From Amoebidium appalachense (Eukaryota; Ichthyosporea), in assembly GCA_963693365.1 (NCBI GenBank), contig CAVNZM010000016.1:3410001-3474000 (forward strand): 64,000 nucleotides of DNA, given 5' to 3'. The first letter of the stretch is position 1. Every line of letters begins with the position of its first letter. This document shows, piece by piece, positions 1 through 20,333 of the stretch. A program made the position numbers and the translations under genes. The notes under the pieces are model-generated. The model was not told the DNA's origin and did not search any database. It saw only the letters and a list, made by a program, of their open reading frames with translations.

Positions 1-146
1 CCTAAACACTCACCCCCCCCCCCCCCCCCCCCCCCCGCCCCTCTCCCCCGCCTAGCCTCCATGCCCCCCTCCTCCCTAGCCCCCCATTCCCCCCTCTCTC
101 TGCAATTTCCTTCCTGCAGTTCACACGTCTGGCTTACTGAGCGGGC

Positions 147-184
<38 letters not shown>

Positions 185-461
185 CACACATTCACACAGA
201 ATCCACCCTTTTATACACCCTCCACCCTTCCACACTCCATCCATCCATTCCTGTCTCTTCCCCTCCACCTTCACGTATCCCACCAAAACAAGTGCGCAAG
301 CACAAAACACACACACACACACACACACAAACACATACACAAACACACACACACACACATACCCACAGGCAAGCGCGCGCGCATGCACACACAAATACAC
401 AATCACTTGTGCACACACACATGCACATCCACAACACACACACACAGGCGCACGCACACAC

Positions 462-553
<92 letters not shown>

Positions 554-600
554 GCACGCACGCACGCACGCACACGTACACACACACACACAAACACACA

Positions 601-645
<45 letters not shown>
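1..645. repeat. C-run and CA-rich sequence, no gene seen
   Basis: C runs lie at about 14-36 and 150-182. An imperfect (CA)n tract with CG and CATA interruptions fills about 301-645 and ends directly at the acceptor of the first recognised exon. On the intron model this is the 3' part of an intron or 5' flanking DNA of the gene that follows. The long open frames here are repeat translations (Thr/His, Cys/Val, Pro). Confidence 0.8.
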
Positions 646-8193
<7,548 letters not shown>

Positions 8194-8574
8194 TCACTAT
8201 TAGCGATTGAAATTTCGCTGAGTTAGGATGAAACTGTGCATACCCCCGTCTCCGTGTGTAGTTAATTGAAATGCTGATATCGGATGTTGTGGCTACAAAA
8301 CGGTTATTAAATTGGATATAAAATTATTATTAGTAGGTAATAATGATTTTTTATGTAGGTCGGAGAGCGCATGTATGAATGGAGGTGGGGGTGTTCTAGG
8401 GGGTTGTGTGTGCGCGTTATTGGTTGCTATTTACATTATCGAATGACTGCTGAGTCGCACTATCTACTACCTATTACCTGAGGTGGGGCTCTCATAGCCT
8501 CGGAAAATGCTAAAGAACAGGGAGAGCAGCTAAAATTGAAATCGAGTGTGTTTGTGGACTGTATGCACTGTCGC

Positions 8575-8624
<50 letters not shown>

Positions 8625-8795
8625 CGGATCTGGCGCCAAAATCTATTCCAGACGGCTGGTTGGCTATAATGCACACAAATAGATCTGACACGATCCTACC
8701 CAGCACACGTGCACACGTGTCAAAACGACGGCACAGGAAAAGCGAGAAACGGAAATACGGGTGAGGGATGGGTGGGGCTGGGGGATGGTATTTTT

Positions 8796-8840
<45 letters not shown>

Positions 8841-9474
8841 GGTAGGGTACATAATAGAACAGCAAGCTTTCAGTGATGTTACATGTCACACTGTTTTATG
8901 TCTAGAGAATTATTATCGTGCACGTGATCATTCGAAGGTGAAGGTGGTGACGACTACTATCACATAAGTGGCTCGTGTTGCTAAGAGGTGCCCAGCACAC
9001 GATGTATTAAACGTTCAAACGGGATTTTACAGCTGTCAGAGGCTGTCATTTTGCCTAGTTTTTTTCAGTTGACTTTTCAGTTTTTCACTTTTTTCACTTT
9101 CACCTCTCCCCTCGGTGGCTGACATGCACAGTAGCTTATGACCACACACACATACACAGGTAATCCTAAATTTCAGAATCCCATTTTCAGTTGTCAAAGA
9201 CTACCTCTTGCAAACGTATCAACTTTCTACAACAAGAAAGGCTTTACATACTAAAAGCAAGAATGTATACTCTTTCTCGAGCAGCCTGACGGGCCGAAAA
9301 AAAAAAGCACTGAAAAACGCTTTTTCGTAGCAGCAAATAAGCACAAAACACACTGTATCACCCAGTGCCCATTATTCATCCACAAAGCCCCTTCAAGCTC
9401 TCTTTCGCTCTGTCTCTCAGACTTTTAAACAAACGAAGGCCCCCCCTCCCCCCCCCCTCCCCTCCCCCCCCCTC

Positions 9475-9508
<34 letters not shown>

Positions 9509-9565
9509 TGGTCAATTTCCGTTTTCTTCTGTTCACATTCACCTTTCTCGTTCTGTCTCTGTCAG
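8194..9565. other. Intergenic region between SAP-like and SixA-like genes
   Basis: This AT-richer unique sequence holds the 3' flank of the first gene and the 5' region of the next. It contains a (GT)n tract at about 8580-8622, a T/G run at 8790-8839, and a C-rich run at 9440-9500 just before the acceptor of the phosphatase exon. I could not find a convincing first exon for the phosphatase here. Confidence 0.5.
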
Positions 9566-10055
9566 GTGCACATGTACTTGTCTGTGCCACAATCGCACCC
9601 CCCACCCCCACCACCACACCACAACACTGCCCACGACAACCCTCACCTTAAAATAGGCCAAGCACAACAAGCAGCCTCACTCGCTCACGACACAAACACA
9701 CCATCAGACTGCCCCCGCCGTCTAATCATCTTCCGTCACGCCCTCCAAGTCACAGACAGCACAACACCCGACCACTCCCTCCCCCTCTCCCCCGTCGGCA
9801 TCTCTCAGGCCATTTCACAGGGAAAAATTCTCTCCGAAACGGGATGGGTTCCGGACCTTGTCTTATCCAGCGACGCGTTAAGGTCTATTCAGACTTGGTT
9901 TTTGGCCGAATATGGGATGGGTTTGGGTGGTGGGTATGGGGAGAGAGAGGTGCCTTTGAGGACGTATCGGCAGCTGTTCTATGTGACGGACCCAAGGTGG
10001 ATTGACAGCCTGCTGGGAGAGGTAGGGCAACAGACAGTGCATTTAACCCTCCTCC

Positions 10056-10101
<46 letters not shown>

Positions 10102-11146
10102 AAAAAAAAAAAAAGAAAAAAGATAAAAAGAAGGGAAAAGAAAAAAAAAAGAAAGGAAAAAAAAAAAAAAAGAAACTTTAAAAAGAAGAAGGGGAAAAAG
10201 AAAAAAAAACACCACCACCACCACCACCAAACCCACCACCGCCACCCGTGACACACACACAGTCACTCTCTATTCATGTCCTGCATTCAAATACCATCCC
10301 CACCACCACCATTCAGCCTTACGTGTACATCTCTTCCCCCATCCCAGCCCCCTCTCCCCCCCTAAATCCCCCCCCCCCCCAAAAAAGAATAAAAAGCAAA
10401 AAGGAATTAAGTTCCACAACTTCCCTGATTCAAGGCTTTTCTTCTCAGAAACAGCTTTTTTCTCTCTCTCTCTCTTTTTTCCCCCCGAAAACATCTCTTC
10501 CTTTCGGTCATTCTTTGTTCTTTCTTTCCTTTCCTTTCCTTTCTTTCTTCAATTCTTTCTTTCTTTTTTTTTTTTTTTGTTGTTCTTGGAGGGGGGGGGG
10601 GGGGGGGATCAGGAGGTTGGGGGAAGAGAAGGGGGGTTTAGGTGGTGGTGGTGGTGGTGGGGGAGGGGGGGGGGGGGGATTGTATCTTAAGGCCAAGGGA
10701 GGTATCTTTTTACAAAACCCCCCCAACCAACCCCCCCCCCCCCCCCCACTCCTCCTCCTCCCCCTCACCCCCTCTCCTTTGACCCCCCCTCCCCAGGCCT
10801 CCCTCCAACCCCCCCACCCCCCCCTTCCAAAGAGAAATTAGTAATAAAGTAAAATGAACTTTGATAAATGAAATATTTAAAACACAACAACAAATGTATG
10901 ATCTTTGCAGGTGGCAGGCAATGCGACCACCGTGATGGTGCTGGGTCACAACCCCACGATGGAGGCATATGTGTATCACGTGACCAGTCACGCGATCACC
11001 TTGGCACGTGGTGACCTGGTGAGGGTATGTGTGCGGTCGGGGTGGGACAGGCCGGGGGGGGGACGCAACACTGGTGGACGTGGTGCGTGCGACTGGTGAT
11101 AGCGGGTGAAATGTAGTGAGTGAGATGTAGTGTATGTGTGTGGGGG

Positions 11147-11194
<48 letters not shown>

Positions 11195-11304
11195 GGGTGG
11201 GTGCATGTGTGTGTGTGTGCGCGCGCGCGTGTGAAGGAGGTGTGTGTGTGTTTGTGTGTGTGTTTGTGTCACGGGGTGTGTGCGTGTGTGTACGACGGTG
11301 TCAC

Positions 11305-11385
<81 letters not shown>

Positions 11386-11409
11386 ATGTGTACGGTGTGT
11401 GTGTGTGTG

Positions 11410-11458
<49 letters not shown>

Positions 11459-11487
11459 ATGTGTGTGTGTGTGTGTGAGGAACGGGG

Positions 11488-11519
<32 letters not shown>

Positions 11520-11574
11520 GCTCTTTGTATCACTTCCATGTCAAATACTCTAGGCTGTTTTCAAGTTACCGTGA
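9566..11574 (+). CDS. SixA-like histidine phosphatase (5' end unresolved)
   Basis: Exon 9566-10021 opens after a CTGTCAG acceptor and is in phase with exon 10911-11024. The first exon holds LIIFRHA, the arginine-histidine core of the histidine phosphatase superfamily, and [11 protein letters not shown], the second conserved block. The second exon holds [12 protein letters not shown], matching the GHNP signature of SixA-type phosphohistidine phosphatases. These proteins remove phosphate from phosphohistidine or small phospho-substrates; the substrate here is unknown. The donor is either GTGAGG at 11019 or GTATGT at 11025, both in phase 0. A phase-compatible last exon at 11554-11574 (AVFKLP then TGA) is plausible but tiny. 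An ATG at 9572 could be the start; otherwise an upstream exon is missing from this model. The N-terminal segment before the RHA core is Pro/His-rich. Confidence 0.7.
11120..11520 (+). repeat. GT arrays flanked by G-runs in the SixA-like gene
   Basis: A G run of about 44 bases is followed by (GT)n with GC, TA and TTT interruptions up to about 11478, then a second G run of about 30 bases. On the model this is the donor-side part of the intron after exon 10911-11024. Confidence 0.85.
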
Positions 11575-11716
11575 TTTGAGTTTGATTATGTACATCACAC
11601 GCCGTACTAAGAAATTGTTGCACAGGAATCGGGTGCACTAAGGACTCATTCAGAGTATTGAAACACCAGTGGTTATGAAGGTGCTCTCGTAATCGAAGGA
11701 AGCACGTACTGTCGGT

Positions 11717-11785
11717 GCTGGGTGGAAGACGGTAGTTCCCCCTGAGGGCCCCTAGGGGTACCTCCGCAAACAAAACGGGATAAAA
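11717..11785 (+). repeat. Dispersed repeat, copy 1
   Basis: This segment (TACTGTCGGTGCTG, GTTCCC, GAGGGCC, AACAAAACG-GATAA) aligns with 59633-59725. Both copies run into A/T-rich tails, as do the 3' ends of retroposed elements. The copies are diverged and no internal promoter or coding region was seen. Confidence 0.5.
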
Positions 11786-12206
11786 TAAATAAAAAAAATC
11801 GAAGGAATCACGGCGCATGGAAATCAAGGGCAAGGAGGGCATAGGGGAGCAGGGTTTAGTGGGGAGAGGGGGGAGGGGGGGGGGGGGACGATGTGATTGT
11901 GTTTTGTTTTGCAAGGGGTTGTGTGTTATTTTTTTTTTTTTTTTTTTGGCCCTTCGACATAGTATCACAGAGTGAGCAAAGGAGAAGTACATTGAAAATC
12001 TCGGATCTTGCAGGTATGAAATGGGACAACATGTCAGCGTGGTTCCTTTTCAGAGCACCAACCGTTTTTTCTTTCTCCCTGCACACGTTTTATTGCTTTT
12101 GACCCTCCATGTTGGAGTAGCTTTATTTTCATGCACTAATCACCCCCCCGGGGAGAGGGGGGGAGGGTATGGAGGGGGGGGGGGAAGAGGGGGTTGGGGA
12201 GAGGGA

Positions 12207-12241
<35 letters not shown>

Positions 12242-12337
12242 GAAGGGGGAGGGTCCTTGGTAGTAACGTTATGCTTATATATATTAACCCATCCTGACTG
12301 CAACCACCAACAGGAGTTCCGAGATCAAGTCACTCAT

Positions 12338-12371
<34 letters not shown>

Positions 12372-12554
12372 CCCCCCCCCCCCGCCACGCCGTCCCCTCG
12401 AGCTCTCCCCTCTCTCACCCCCACCCTCACCTTCCACACTGTCATGATCGTAAGTCTCCATTCAAATCGATTGCAAACTGTGTCAAGGATTACTCAATTT
12501 GTAGAGGGGAAAGGGGGCGGGGGGAGGCTGAGAGGGGCCGGCGGGGCGGGCAGG

Positions 12555-12555
<1 letters not shown>

Positions 12556-12630
<75 letters not shown>
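12556..12630 (+). repeat. 75-base G homopolymer
   Basis: This is an uninterrupted run of G, the longest homopolymer in the window. It is preceded by G-rich imperfect sequence from about 12505. Homopolymers of this length are hard to sequence, so the exact count should be treated as approximate. Confidence 0.85.
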
Positions 12631-12719
12631 CGGGGTCGACATCTGATAGCAAGACATTTCTCCTGCTCGGGTATTTGGTGGTCCTCGAGTTATCGCCCCC
12701 CTTCCCTCCCCCCCCCCCC

Positions 12720-12950
<231 letters not shown>

Positions 12951-13224
12951 CTTGGTTTCATTTCACGCACCACTCGAGCTCCCTCCCGAGACGTCCATCG
13001 ATTCATTTCTTCATTGTGCGATTTTCAAATAGCTCCGTTGGTCAATAAACTCAAGTAGGTCTTGTGACGGTGGCAACGTTTTCCTTGTCATCGTGTGAAT
13101 GTGTGTGTGTGTGTTTCTTCTGAGCGTGCGCGTCTGTGTGTTTGCTTGGAACCCGTGTGTGTGCATGTGTGGTTGTTTGCTTATAAATCCGGCTCTACGA
13201 TGTGTATGTCTATCTATGGATGCA

Positions 13225-13258
<34 letters not shown>

Positions 13259-13276
13259 CGTGTGCGTGTGTGCGCG

Positions 13277-13307
<31 letters not shown>

Positions 13308-13310
13308 TGT

Positions 13311-13720
13311 GTGACACTGTATCTATGGGCCAACTTTCACTGAATCATCAAGCCCCCCCCCCCCCCCCCCCCCTCTCCCTCCCCTCCCCCTCCCCCCCCT
13401 CCCCCTCCCTCCTCCCCCTCCCCCCCCCCCCCCCCCCCCTCTTTCCCCTCCCCTCCCCACTGCCTTTAAGGGTGCCCCTTCCACCACGTCGTGCTCCCTT
13501 CATCTCTCTTTTAACGTCACTGTGTGACACTGTATCTATGGGCCAACTTTCACTGAATCATCAAGCCCCCCCCCCCCCCCCCCCTCCCCCCCCTCCTCTC
13601 CCCTCCCCCCCTCCCCCCTCCCCCCCCCCCCCCCCCCCCTTTCCCCCCCTCCCCACTGCCTTTAAGGGTGCCCCTTCCACCACGTCGTGCTCCCTTCATC
13701 TCTCTCTTTTAACGTCACTG
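13311..13720 (+). repeat. Tandem duplication of about 200 bp
   Basis: Two adjacent copies (13311-13523 and 13524-13720) start GTGACACTGTATCTATGG, contain a C-rich core, and end CTTTTAACGTCACTG. They differ mainly in the length of the C/CT core. No coding function was seen. Confidence 0.9.
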
Positions 13721-15950
13721 CCAGTCAGTCTGCCACAATTGTACAACCAATACTGATTCAGATGAGCAATCCAAGTCTTAAATTCAAGTCTTATGGTAAG
13801 GTGTCCGATTTTGAGTGAATACAAGAGAGGCCTAGGGGTGTCCAACCAAAGTCCAATGACCAATCATGATTTAGCAGGAAGAGAGATAAACTACATGCAT
13901 GTCCCTAATAACCAAAGCATAGCCGTTGGCAAAACGCACCGGCTGCAACACACCGGTGTGCATGCAACATACATACATGCTGTGAAAGTGTGTGACTCGG
14001 CGCATCGACAGATGAAGCGCTACGGGCCGCTGCATGCATGCATGTGTACACACGTGGTTGCTGTTTTATCGAATGACATATGGCTGTATATGGCCCGGGG
14101 CCCCGGGCAAGTTCCGGAAATTTTCGAAACTTGGTGCCAGCGTGCAATCACAACGACGGCCTGATACGATGAGCAAGTCATGAGCGTACCCGTGCCTACA
14201 TGTTGATATCGATAACATCCCAGCGCAACTCTATACCAGCAGCAGTGCTAAAGTTGACATTCCGGAGCGGGAACTTTGGCGGAGAGTAGTGGCAAACAAA
14301 TTAGTACCAGTTTACGGATTGGTTGTATCATTAGGTCCAAATTTAAAATTAATAACACATATAAAAGCCTACAATCTACTTACACTAGTAAAACTTTTTT
14401 ATATATAATAAAATTGTATTATAAATAATTTTGTTGAAAAAATGTTAGCTTGAATATGAAGTAACGTATTATTTATTTTTGTTTGTAAAGACTTTGGCGA
14501 TAATGGATTTTTTAGCCAATCAGTGTATTTTGCACTAGCTCCAAACGCGGCGCGTTTATTGGATACAAACTTCAACTGACCATTCGGAGGTAAAGCCGGA
14601 AGCTATGACGTAACATTCCATTTCGAAATTTGAGCGATTTGATTGGGGCGGAGGGAACGCCGGAAACTCCCTGACCAGTCTGGCTGGTATACACATAGGG
14701 TACCATGTCGATACCGACTCAGTCGAGTCGCTTACAAATAATCATGGGATAAATCTGGGGGGCATATTTCAAGTTCAAAACTGAATTCAGGACATGCATG
14801 CACAGGTTTATTCTGGTTGTTCATGTTGTCGGTCTCTAGCTTTAATGCTAAAAACAGTCAACCAAACCTTAAAATAGAAAGAAACATTCGGGACTTTGTC
14901 ATTGAACAAATGTTACACGGAAACAAACGTTACAAACGGCCCCCTGCACGTGCCTGCAAGCCAAAAAAGGAAAAGCCAAAATAACGGTCAACTACCTGAA
15001 ATCATGAACACGAATAGGCGTACGTATATGCGGGGTACGTATCAGTGATTTTTAATGATCAACTTATCTGTAAAAATTAAACCGACAACCTTAAAAGGTC
15101 TTTGCCAAAAAACTAGGGTCCTTTACCTGTGCTGAATAACGTTTTCCTTTTCTTTCTCTTGTGCTGCCTTTTTTCTTCCTTCCTTTCTTTCTTTTCGCTT
15201 GATTGTTTTCGAGCCACGTCTGATCAACGGCAATGGCTTGCATACCATGGGTGCATACCATGGGTGCGCCGCAAGCCAATCGCCGTAGATTTTCTAAAGA
15301 AAAGCTCAAGGAAATTGTCCCCCCAAACTCTACAGATAAGCCGTGACGTTACTCTGGTATGTGACGGCATCAAAGCATGTCCAGTTTTAATGTGTGTTAA
15401 GAAAGGAAAAAGTAAATGCATTACAAACATAGAAGCTCACGTTTACCTGAAAATGCTAAAAATTTAAACACATGCAGGGTTTTGTGCTGTCCGGTCACGG
15501 GGCCTCATTTTCAACAGCCACATACCACATATCTTTGAAATCATATCTATACTGGGACTCAAATTTCCTGTAAAAAAAAACTTCTTTCCAAAAAATTCCT
15601 CCACGCCGAGTCCACGGCATGCGGCAAGAGCCACAGTCGCACAGGTAATAATTTGTCTATGGCACTTGATTATATAAATTAAAATTTGGCTCTTAATCAG
15701 TATTACTGTTTTTATTTGGCAATTTCTTAGAATTAAAATATCTTTGAATCCATCTTAAGACTTGTTTGTGCTTTTGAAGTTGATGAAGTTCAAAAATTAG
15801 GTTTTGAAACAGTTGGGATATAAAAGGCACGGTTTGGCGGATATTAAACAAAAGCTAATTCAACCAATCAAAGAGCGCGTTTTGGATAAAAAAGTTGCCA
15901 TTTATGGTTTTCAGGAGATGACCAACGGCATTCCAGCATAAGCAACTCGC

Positions 15951-15958
15951 TATATAAA
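15951..15958 (+). promoter_or_regulatory. TATA box of the cysteine-rich secreted protein gene
   Basis: TATATAAA lies about 117 bases before the ATG at 16075. A CCAAT-type motif (CAACCAATCAAAG) lies about 90 bases further upstream. The spacing fits an RNA polymerase II core promoter with a 5' leader of roughly 85-90 bases. Confidence 0.6.
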
Positions 15959-16074
15959 CCCTACGAACACATTCTGATCCTCACAACGTGACCGACACGG
16001 TGAAGAGTAAGCGACAAAAGAAAACCACACCTCCATAGAAACTTGCAACGCTTCATCATTTTCCCGCGTTGGAG

Positions 16075-16820
16075 ATGAAGTCCGCCATTGCCGCCGTCTT
16101 CGCGCTCGCCGCCGGCGCCAGCGGTGCCTACACGAACCCTTCCTTCATCACCTGCAAGGACTCCGCCGTCGTTTGCAAGTACGGTTATGACCCGAAGGTG
16201 ACCCGCTGCAAGCCCTGGGACGGCTCTGACTTTGCCTGCACCAAGATTTGCTGCGCCCCCCCCCTCCACCCCCACCACCCCCACCACCATCGTTCGTGCG
16301 CTGCGATTCCAAGCCGGCCAACACCGCGTGCCAGTATGGCTACAAGAGCGACCCTAAGGTGGGCGGTGTGATGCGGTGCAAGCTGTGGGAGGGCTCCACC
16401 GAGCAGTGCAGCACCAAATATTGCTGCCTTCCTCCCCCCCCTCCTCCACCCCCTCCCCCACCGGCACCCAAGCCCGACCCAAAGCCCAAGGAGCCCAGCC
16501 TGATCTCGTGCAAGGATGCCAAGGCCAAGGTCACGTGCAAGCACGGATACAAGACCGACCCCAAGACAAAGGGTACCATGCGCTGCAAGCTCTGGTCCGG
16601 CTCCACCGTTCACTGCAGTGAGAAAACGTGCTGCCTGCCCCCTCCCCCCCCCCCCGCCCCCGAGCCGTCGTCGCTCGTCCGTTGCGACACCATTGCAGTG
16701 ATCTGCCCCTATGGTTTCAAGACTGACCCTAAGGTCGGCGGCGTGATGCGGTGCAAGAAGACACCCGGCTCTACTGTTGAGTGCAACGCCATCACCTGCT
16801 GCGCCCCTCAGCACTATTAA
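16075..16820 (+). CDS. Secreted protein with four six-cysteine domains and polyproline linkers (apparent frameshift)
   Basis: The ATG at 16075 begins a cleavable-type signal peptide (MKSAIAAVFALAAGASG). Four copies of a domain of 35-45 residues follow, at about 16141-16254, 16290-16428, 16495-16632 and 16672-16803. Each has six cysteines spaced C-x6/8-C-x10/15-C-x9-C-x3/4-CC, with conserved GY/GF, DPK, RCK and GS; W is present in the first three only. Polyproline linkers join the domains, and the protein ends at TAA 16818-16820. The frame breaks in the first linker: the first domain is in one frame and the other three are in the -1 frame, changing at the 9-base C run 16256-16264. Ten C would restore a single frame, so a length error or polymorphism is likeliest, although a C_CCC_CCC slip is possible. 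There are no introns and codons prefer G/C at third positions. I do not recognise the domain; a wall or extracellular-matrix role is inference. Confidence 0.8.
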
Positions 16821-17365
16821 AGAAAGATTTTTCTCCTCTTTTTCTCACTGGGAACACCTTTTTTTAGGTAACGGGTTCCAGTAGGAGACAATATAGCATG
16901 TGTCAGCCTGGGAAAACAGAAATACCAATGCTCTTTGTGAATGGGTATATTTTTGTTGAGTTTCTTGGCCCTGCAATGGTAGTGTGTAGGTCCAAGTATA
17001 CCTACTTTAGTAAAAAAAAAGTCTCTTGCTTACCTGCGGTAGGTGCACAAGTAAAATAAAACGTCGCTGTTATATATCAAAAGATTTTGAGTTTTTCAGT
17101 GATACAACTGCTCCACAATCCAGATAGGAAGTACTATTTGGTCCGAGACGCATCATGCCTCTGGCACCTCACCACCAATCCAACCCCCCCCACCCACCCC
17201 CCAGCCAAACACACACACTACCCTCCCCCTCCTTCCGAAACTCTCGTCTACTCTAGGAGTGTTTCAAATTGGAAACGGGAAACTGGCAATTCATACGGTA
17301 CCATGGCCATATTTTCTGTTTGGAGCACGTGTGCTTCTGGTGAGTTCGACACCCAAATTTTCTTT

Positions 17366-17660
17366 GGGAGCATTGATTTTGAACCCAGGGGGGGGGTAGT
17401 AGCAAGTTTAGGGGGGGGGGGGGTACCCGCCACCCCGCAAGAGGTCGGGTCCCCCCCCCCCCCCCCCCCCCCCAGGTGGGGGGGTACCCCACCACCCCAG
17501 CCAGGCTCTTATATAGTACTATAAGTACTAGATAGTACTATATGTTCACATATGAGGGGGGGGGGGGGGGGGGGTACCCACCACCCGCCGGGTACCCACC
17601 ACCCCCCTAACCCCCGAAACTTTCTACTACCCCCTCCCCGGTTTCAAAATCAACGCTCCC
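17366..17660. mobile_element. Foldback / MITE-like element with long terminal inverted repeats
   Basis: The left arm begins GGGAGCATTGATTTTGAA and continues into a G-run, GTAGTAGCAAGTTT and GGTACC. The right arm is its reverse complement, with GGGAGCGTTGATTTTGAA at the outer edge and GTAGTAGAAAGTTT inside. The arms span roughly 80 bases each around a centre with TATAGTACTA motifs. It has no coding capacity, and I could not identify target-site duplications with confidence. Confidence 0.65.
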
Positions 17661-18220
17661 TTAGTCCCCTTTGTCAACTAGAGTTAAAGGACACGTGGGT
17701 GCTCTTAAGTAGCTACGCGAAGATGTGGGTGAGAGTTTTGAGTGTAGGCCGGTGAGGGAGCTCGAGGAGAAGGGGGGAGGGGGTGAAAAATAGTGAAGGG
17801 TAAGGGAAGTGTTTGTGATCAGAACAGAAGGGTCTTGAAGGTTTCAAGAACCGATTCATTGCGAGTGTGAAACGGTGGCCATGTTTTGCTCCATGAGCCA
17901 TGGCTTAATGAATGCCGATGATAGATAGATGCTGATAATAATTACTGCCCGGTGTCCTTGCGGCCCGTCCATGCATCAAATTTTCAAACTCTACGCCAAA
18001 ACATTCCAAGCTTGGCGGTTATATTTAATACTGTATATGTTTACACCCCCATTTGAATCAGAGTGTTTGCTCTTAAACTTGCATAGTGTTTATTAGAATA
18101 TTCGGGTGCCCTGGTAGAAACGGCCCCTCAGTGAAGAATCTGATTGCCCAACACTGCGCCTTCACACTGTTGGATCCACACACGATATTTACACCAGAAG
18201 CACACCTGGGAAAGTCCCCG

Positions 18221-18252
<32 letters not shown>

Positions 18253-18453
18253 GGGGAGGGGAGGGGGGGGGGGGGGGGGGGAGGATCCTGGGTGTTCCTG
18301 GGAGGGTTGTCGGTGGGTGGTTGTGTGGGTTTCTGGGTATAAGTGGGTAGGTGGGGAAGGGAAAGTTTCTATTTCATTCTACGGAGGTCCGGTCCTATGC
18401 TTCAATACAAGCTACTATCGATCATTACTTGTATCCGGCATGAAGCCTGCGCG

Positions 18454-18585
18454 TGAAGACTGCTACACATTGCGCAATTGCGTTATCTGTGTGCTCTTTT
18501 TGAAGACTGCTACACATTGCGCAATGGCGTGTATCTGTGTGCTCTTTTTGAAGACTGCTACACATTGCGTATCTGTGTGCTCTTT
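18454..18585 (+). repeat. 47-bp tandem triplicate
   Basis: Three copies of TGAAGACTGCTACACATTGC...TCTGTGTGCTCTTT start at 18454, 18501 and 18549. The third copy lacks about ten internal bases. CA-rich minisatellite DNA follows. Confidence 0.9.
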
Positions 18586-18882
18586 GTTGCCCACACGTGT
18601 GCTTATGCACGTACATGCACACACACAGACTCTGTCCCCATGCACCCCGCACGTGGCACGCCAACACAAACGTCCACTGCATCCACTACCCCGGCACTCA
18701 CACACGCATGCAAGCCGGCATACACATATTCAAAATGGCACACACAAGATACACACACACACATACACATACCCGCAGGCACCCATACCCGCACGCGCGC
18801 GCACACACACACACGTGCGCGCGATCGCACACACATACACACACACACGCACACACAAGCACACACACACACACACAAACAA

Positions 18883-18913
<31 letters not shown>

Positions 18914-19295
18914 TGTGTGTACACACACACATACACGCACACACGCACACGCGCACCCTCAAGCACCAACTTGAAGCAGCAACACCACATACACATGCAA
19001 GCATGTGCACACACACCTTCACCAACACAAACAACCATTCACGTCACACGCTAACTAACAACTTGACAAACGCTCTCACACACCCACATCCATGTGCACA
19101 AGTAACATGTAAACTCAACCGGCCATTCCTCCCCACCCTTCTCCTCCCCCCTCCCCCCCCTCCCCCTTCCTTCGAATTCCTTCCCCCTCCACCCCCGTCA
19201 TCCATCCCCCTCCCCCCGCCCCTTCGTTGCCACCAGTTCCACACACGTACAAATTTACCATGAAAATGACTGGATGCATTACACACATAACTTCA

Positions 19296-19790
<495 letters not shown>

Positions 19791-20059
19791 CCCCCCCTCT
19801 TTCTCGTTTACTAGACGTCTCCGCTTCTCTCCTCCCTCCTCCTTCGAAACCCCCCTCCCCCTCTCTCTTTCACCCACCCCTTTCCCCACCGGTACCCTTT
19901 CTCGCCCCGCCCTCATCACCGCTTCAACCCTCTGAAACCTCTGTTTCGCTAAACATAAAAGCACATGCACTAAGCACGTGAATGTGCTAGGGCCTGCCGT
20001 AACCCACAATGTTCATACACCCGGCCGCGGGGGACGGGACTCATGCACAGGGATGTGCC

Positions 20060-20333
20060 GATTTGACTCGGAATCATGACTTTAAGTCAAAAAAGCTCCT
20101 GACTTTTCAAAGTCAAGTCGAGACACCATGGCAGGGTATAGGTATGACTTTTGGGGGGAAAGGGAAAGAGGGGGGGATGGGGGGAGGGGGGCTTCAGGGG
20201 GGGCCGGGGTGGAGGGATGGGGAGGGAGAGGAGGGGGGAACGGGCCAAAAAATTACTAAATATAGTATATAAGTCATTAAAGTCATGACTTGAGTCAGAC
20301 CCCCCTAAGTCACGACTTCCAGTCAATTGATTT
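20060..20333. mobile_element. Candidate foldback element rich in TGACT/AGTCA
   Basis: The left end reads GATTTGACTCGGAATCATGACTT. The reverse complement of the right end reads AATTGACTGGAAGTCGTGACTT, giving imperfect terminal inverted repeats. Several TGACTT/AAGTCA motifs lie inside both ends, and a G-rich centre separates them. No coding region was seen. The ends are approximate. Confidence 0.4.

Noticed and set aside
12313-12449. Further exon of the SixA-like gene (EFRDQVTHS...)
   Set aside because: It has an acceptor and a GTAAGT donor but encodes mostly polyproline, and its phase fits no neighbouring exon in a meaningful frame.
13793-14164. 123-codon ATG-started frame
   Set aside because: Not repeat-derived, but no motif, promoter or splice context supports it, and palindromic GCATGCATG segments suggest non-coding DNA.
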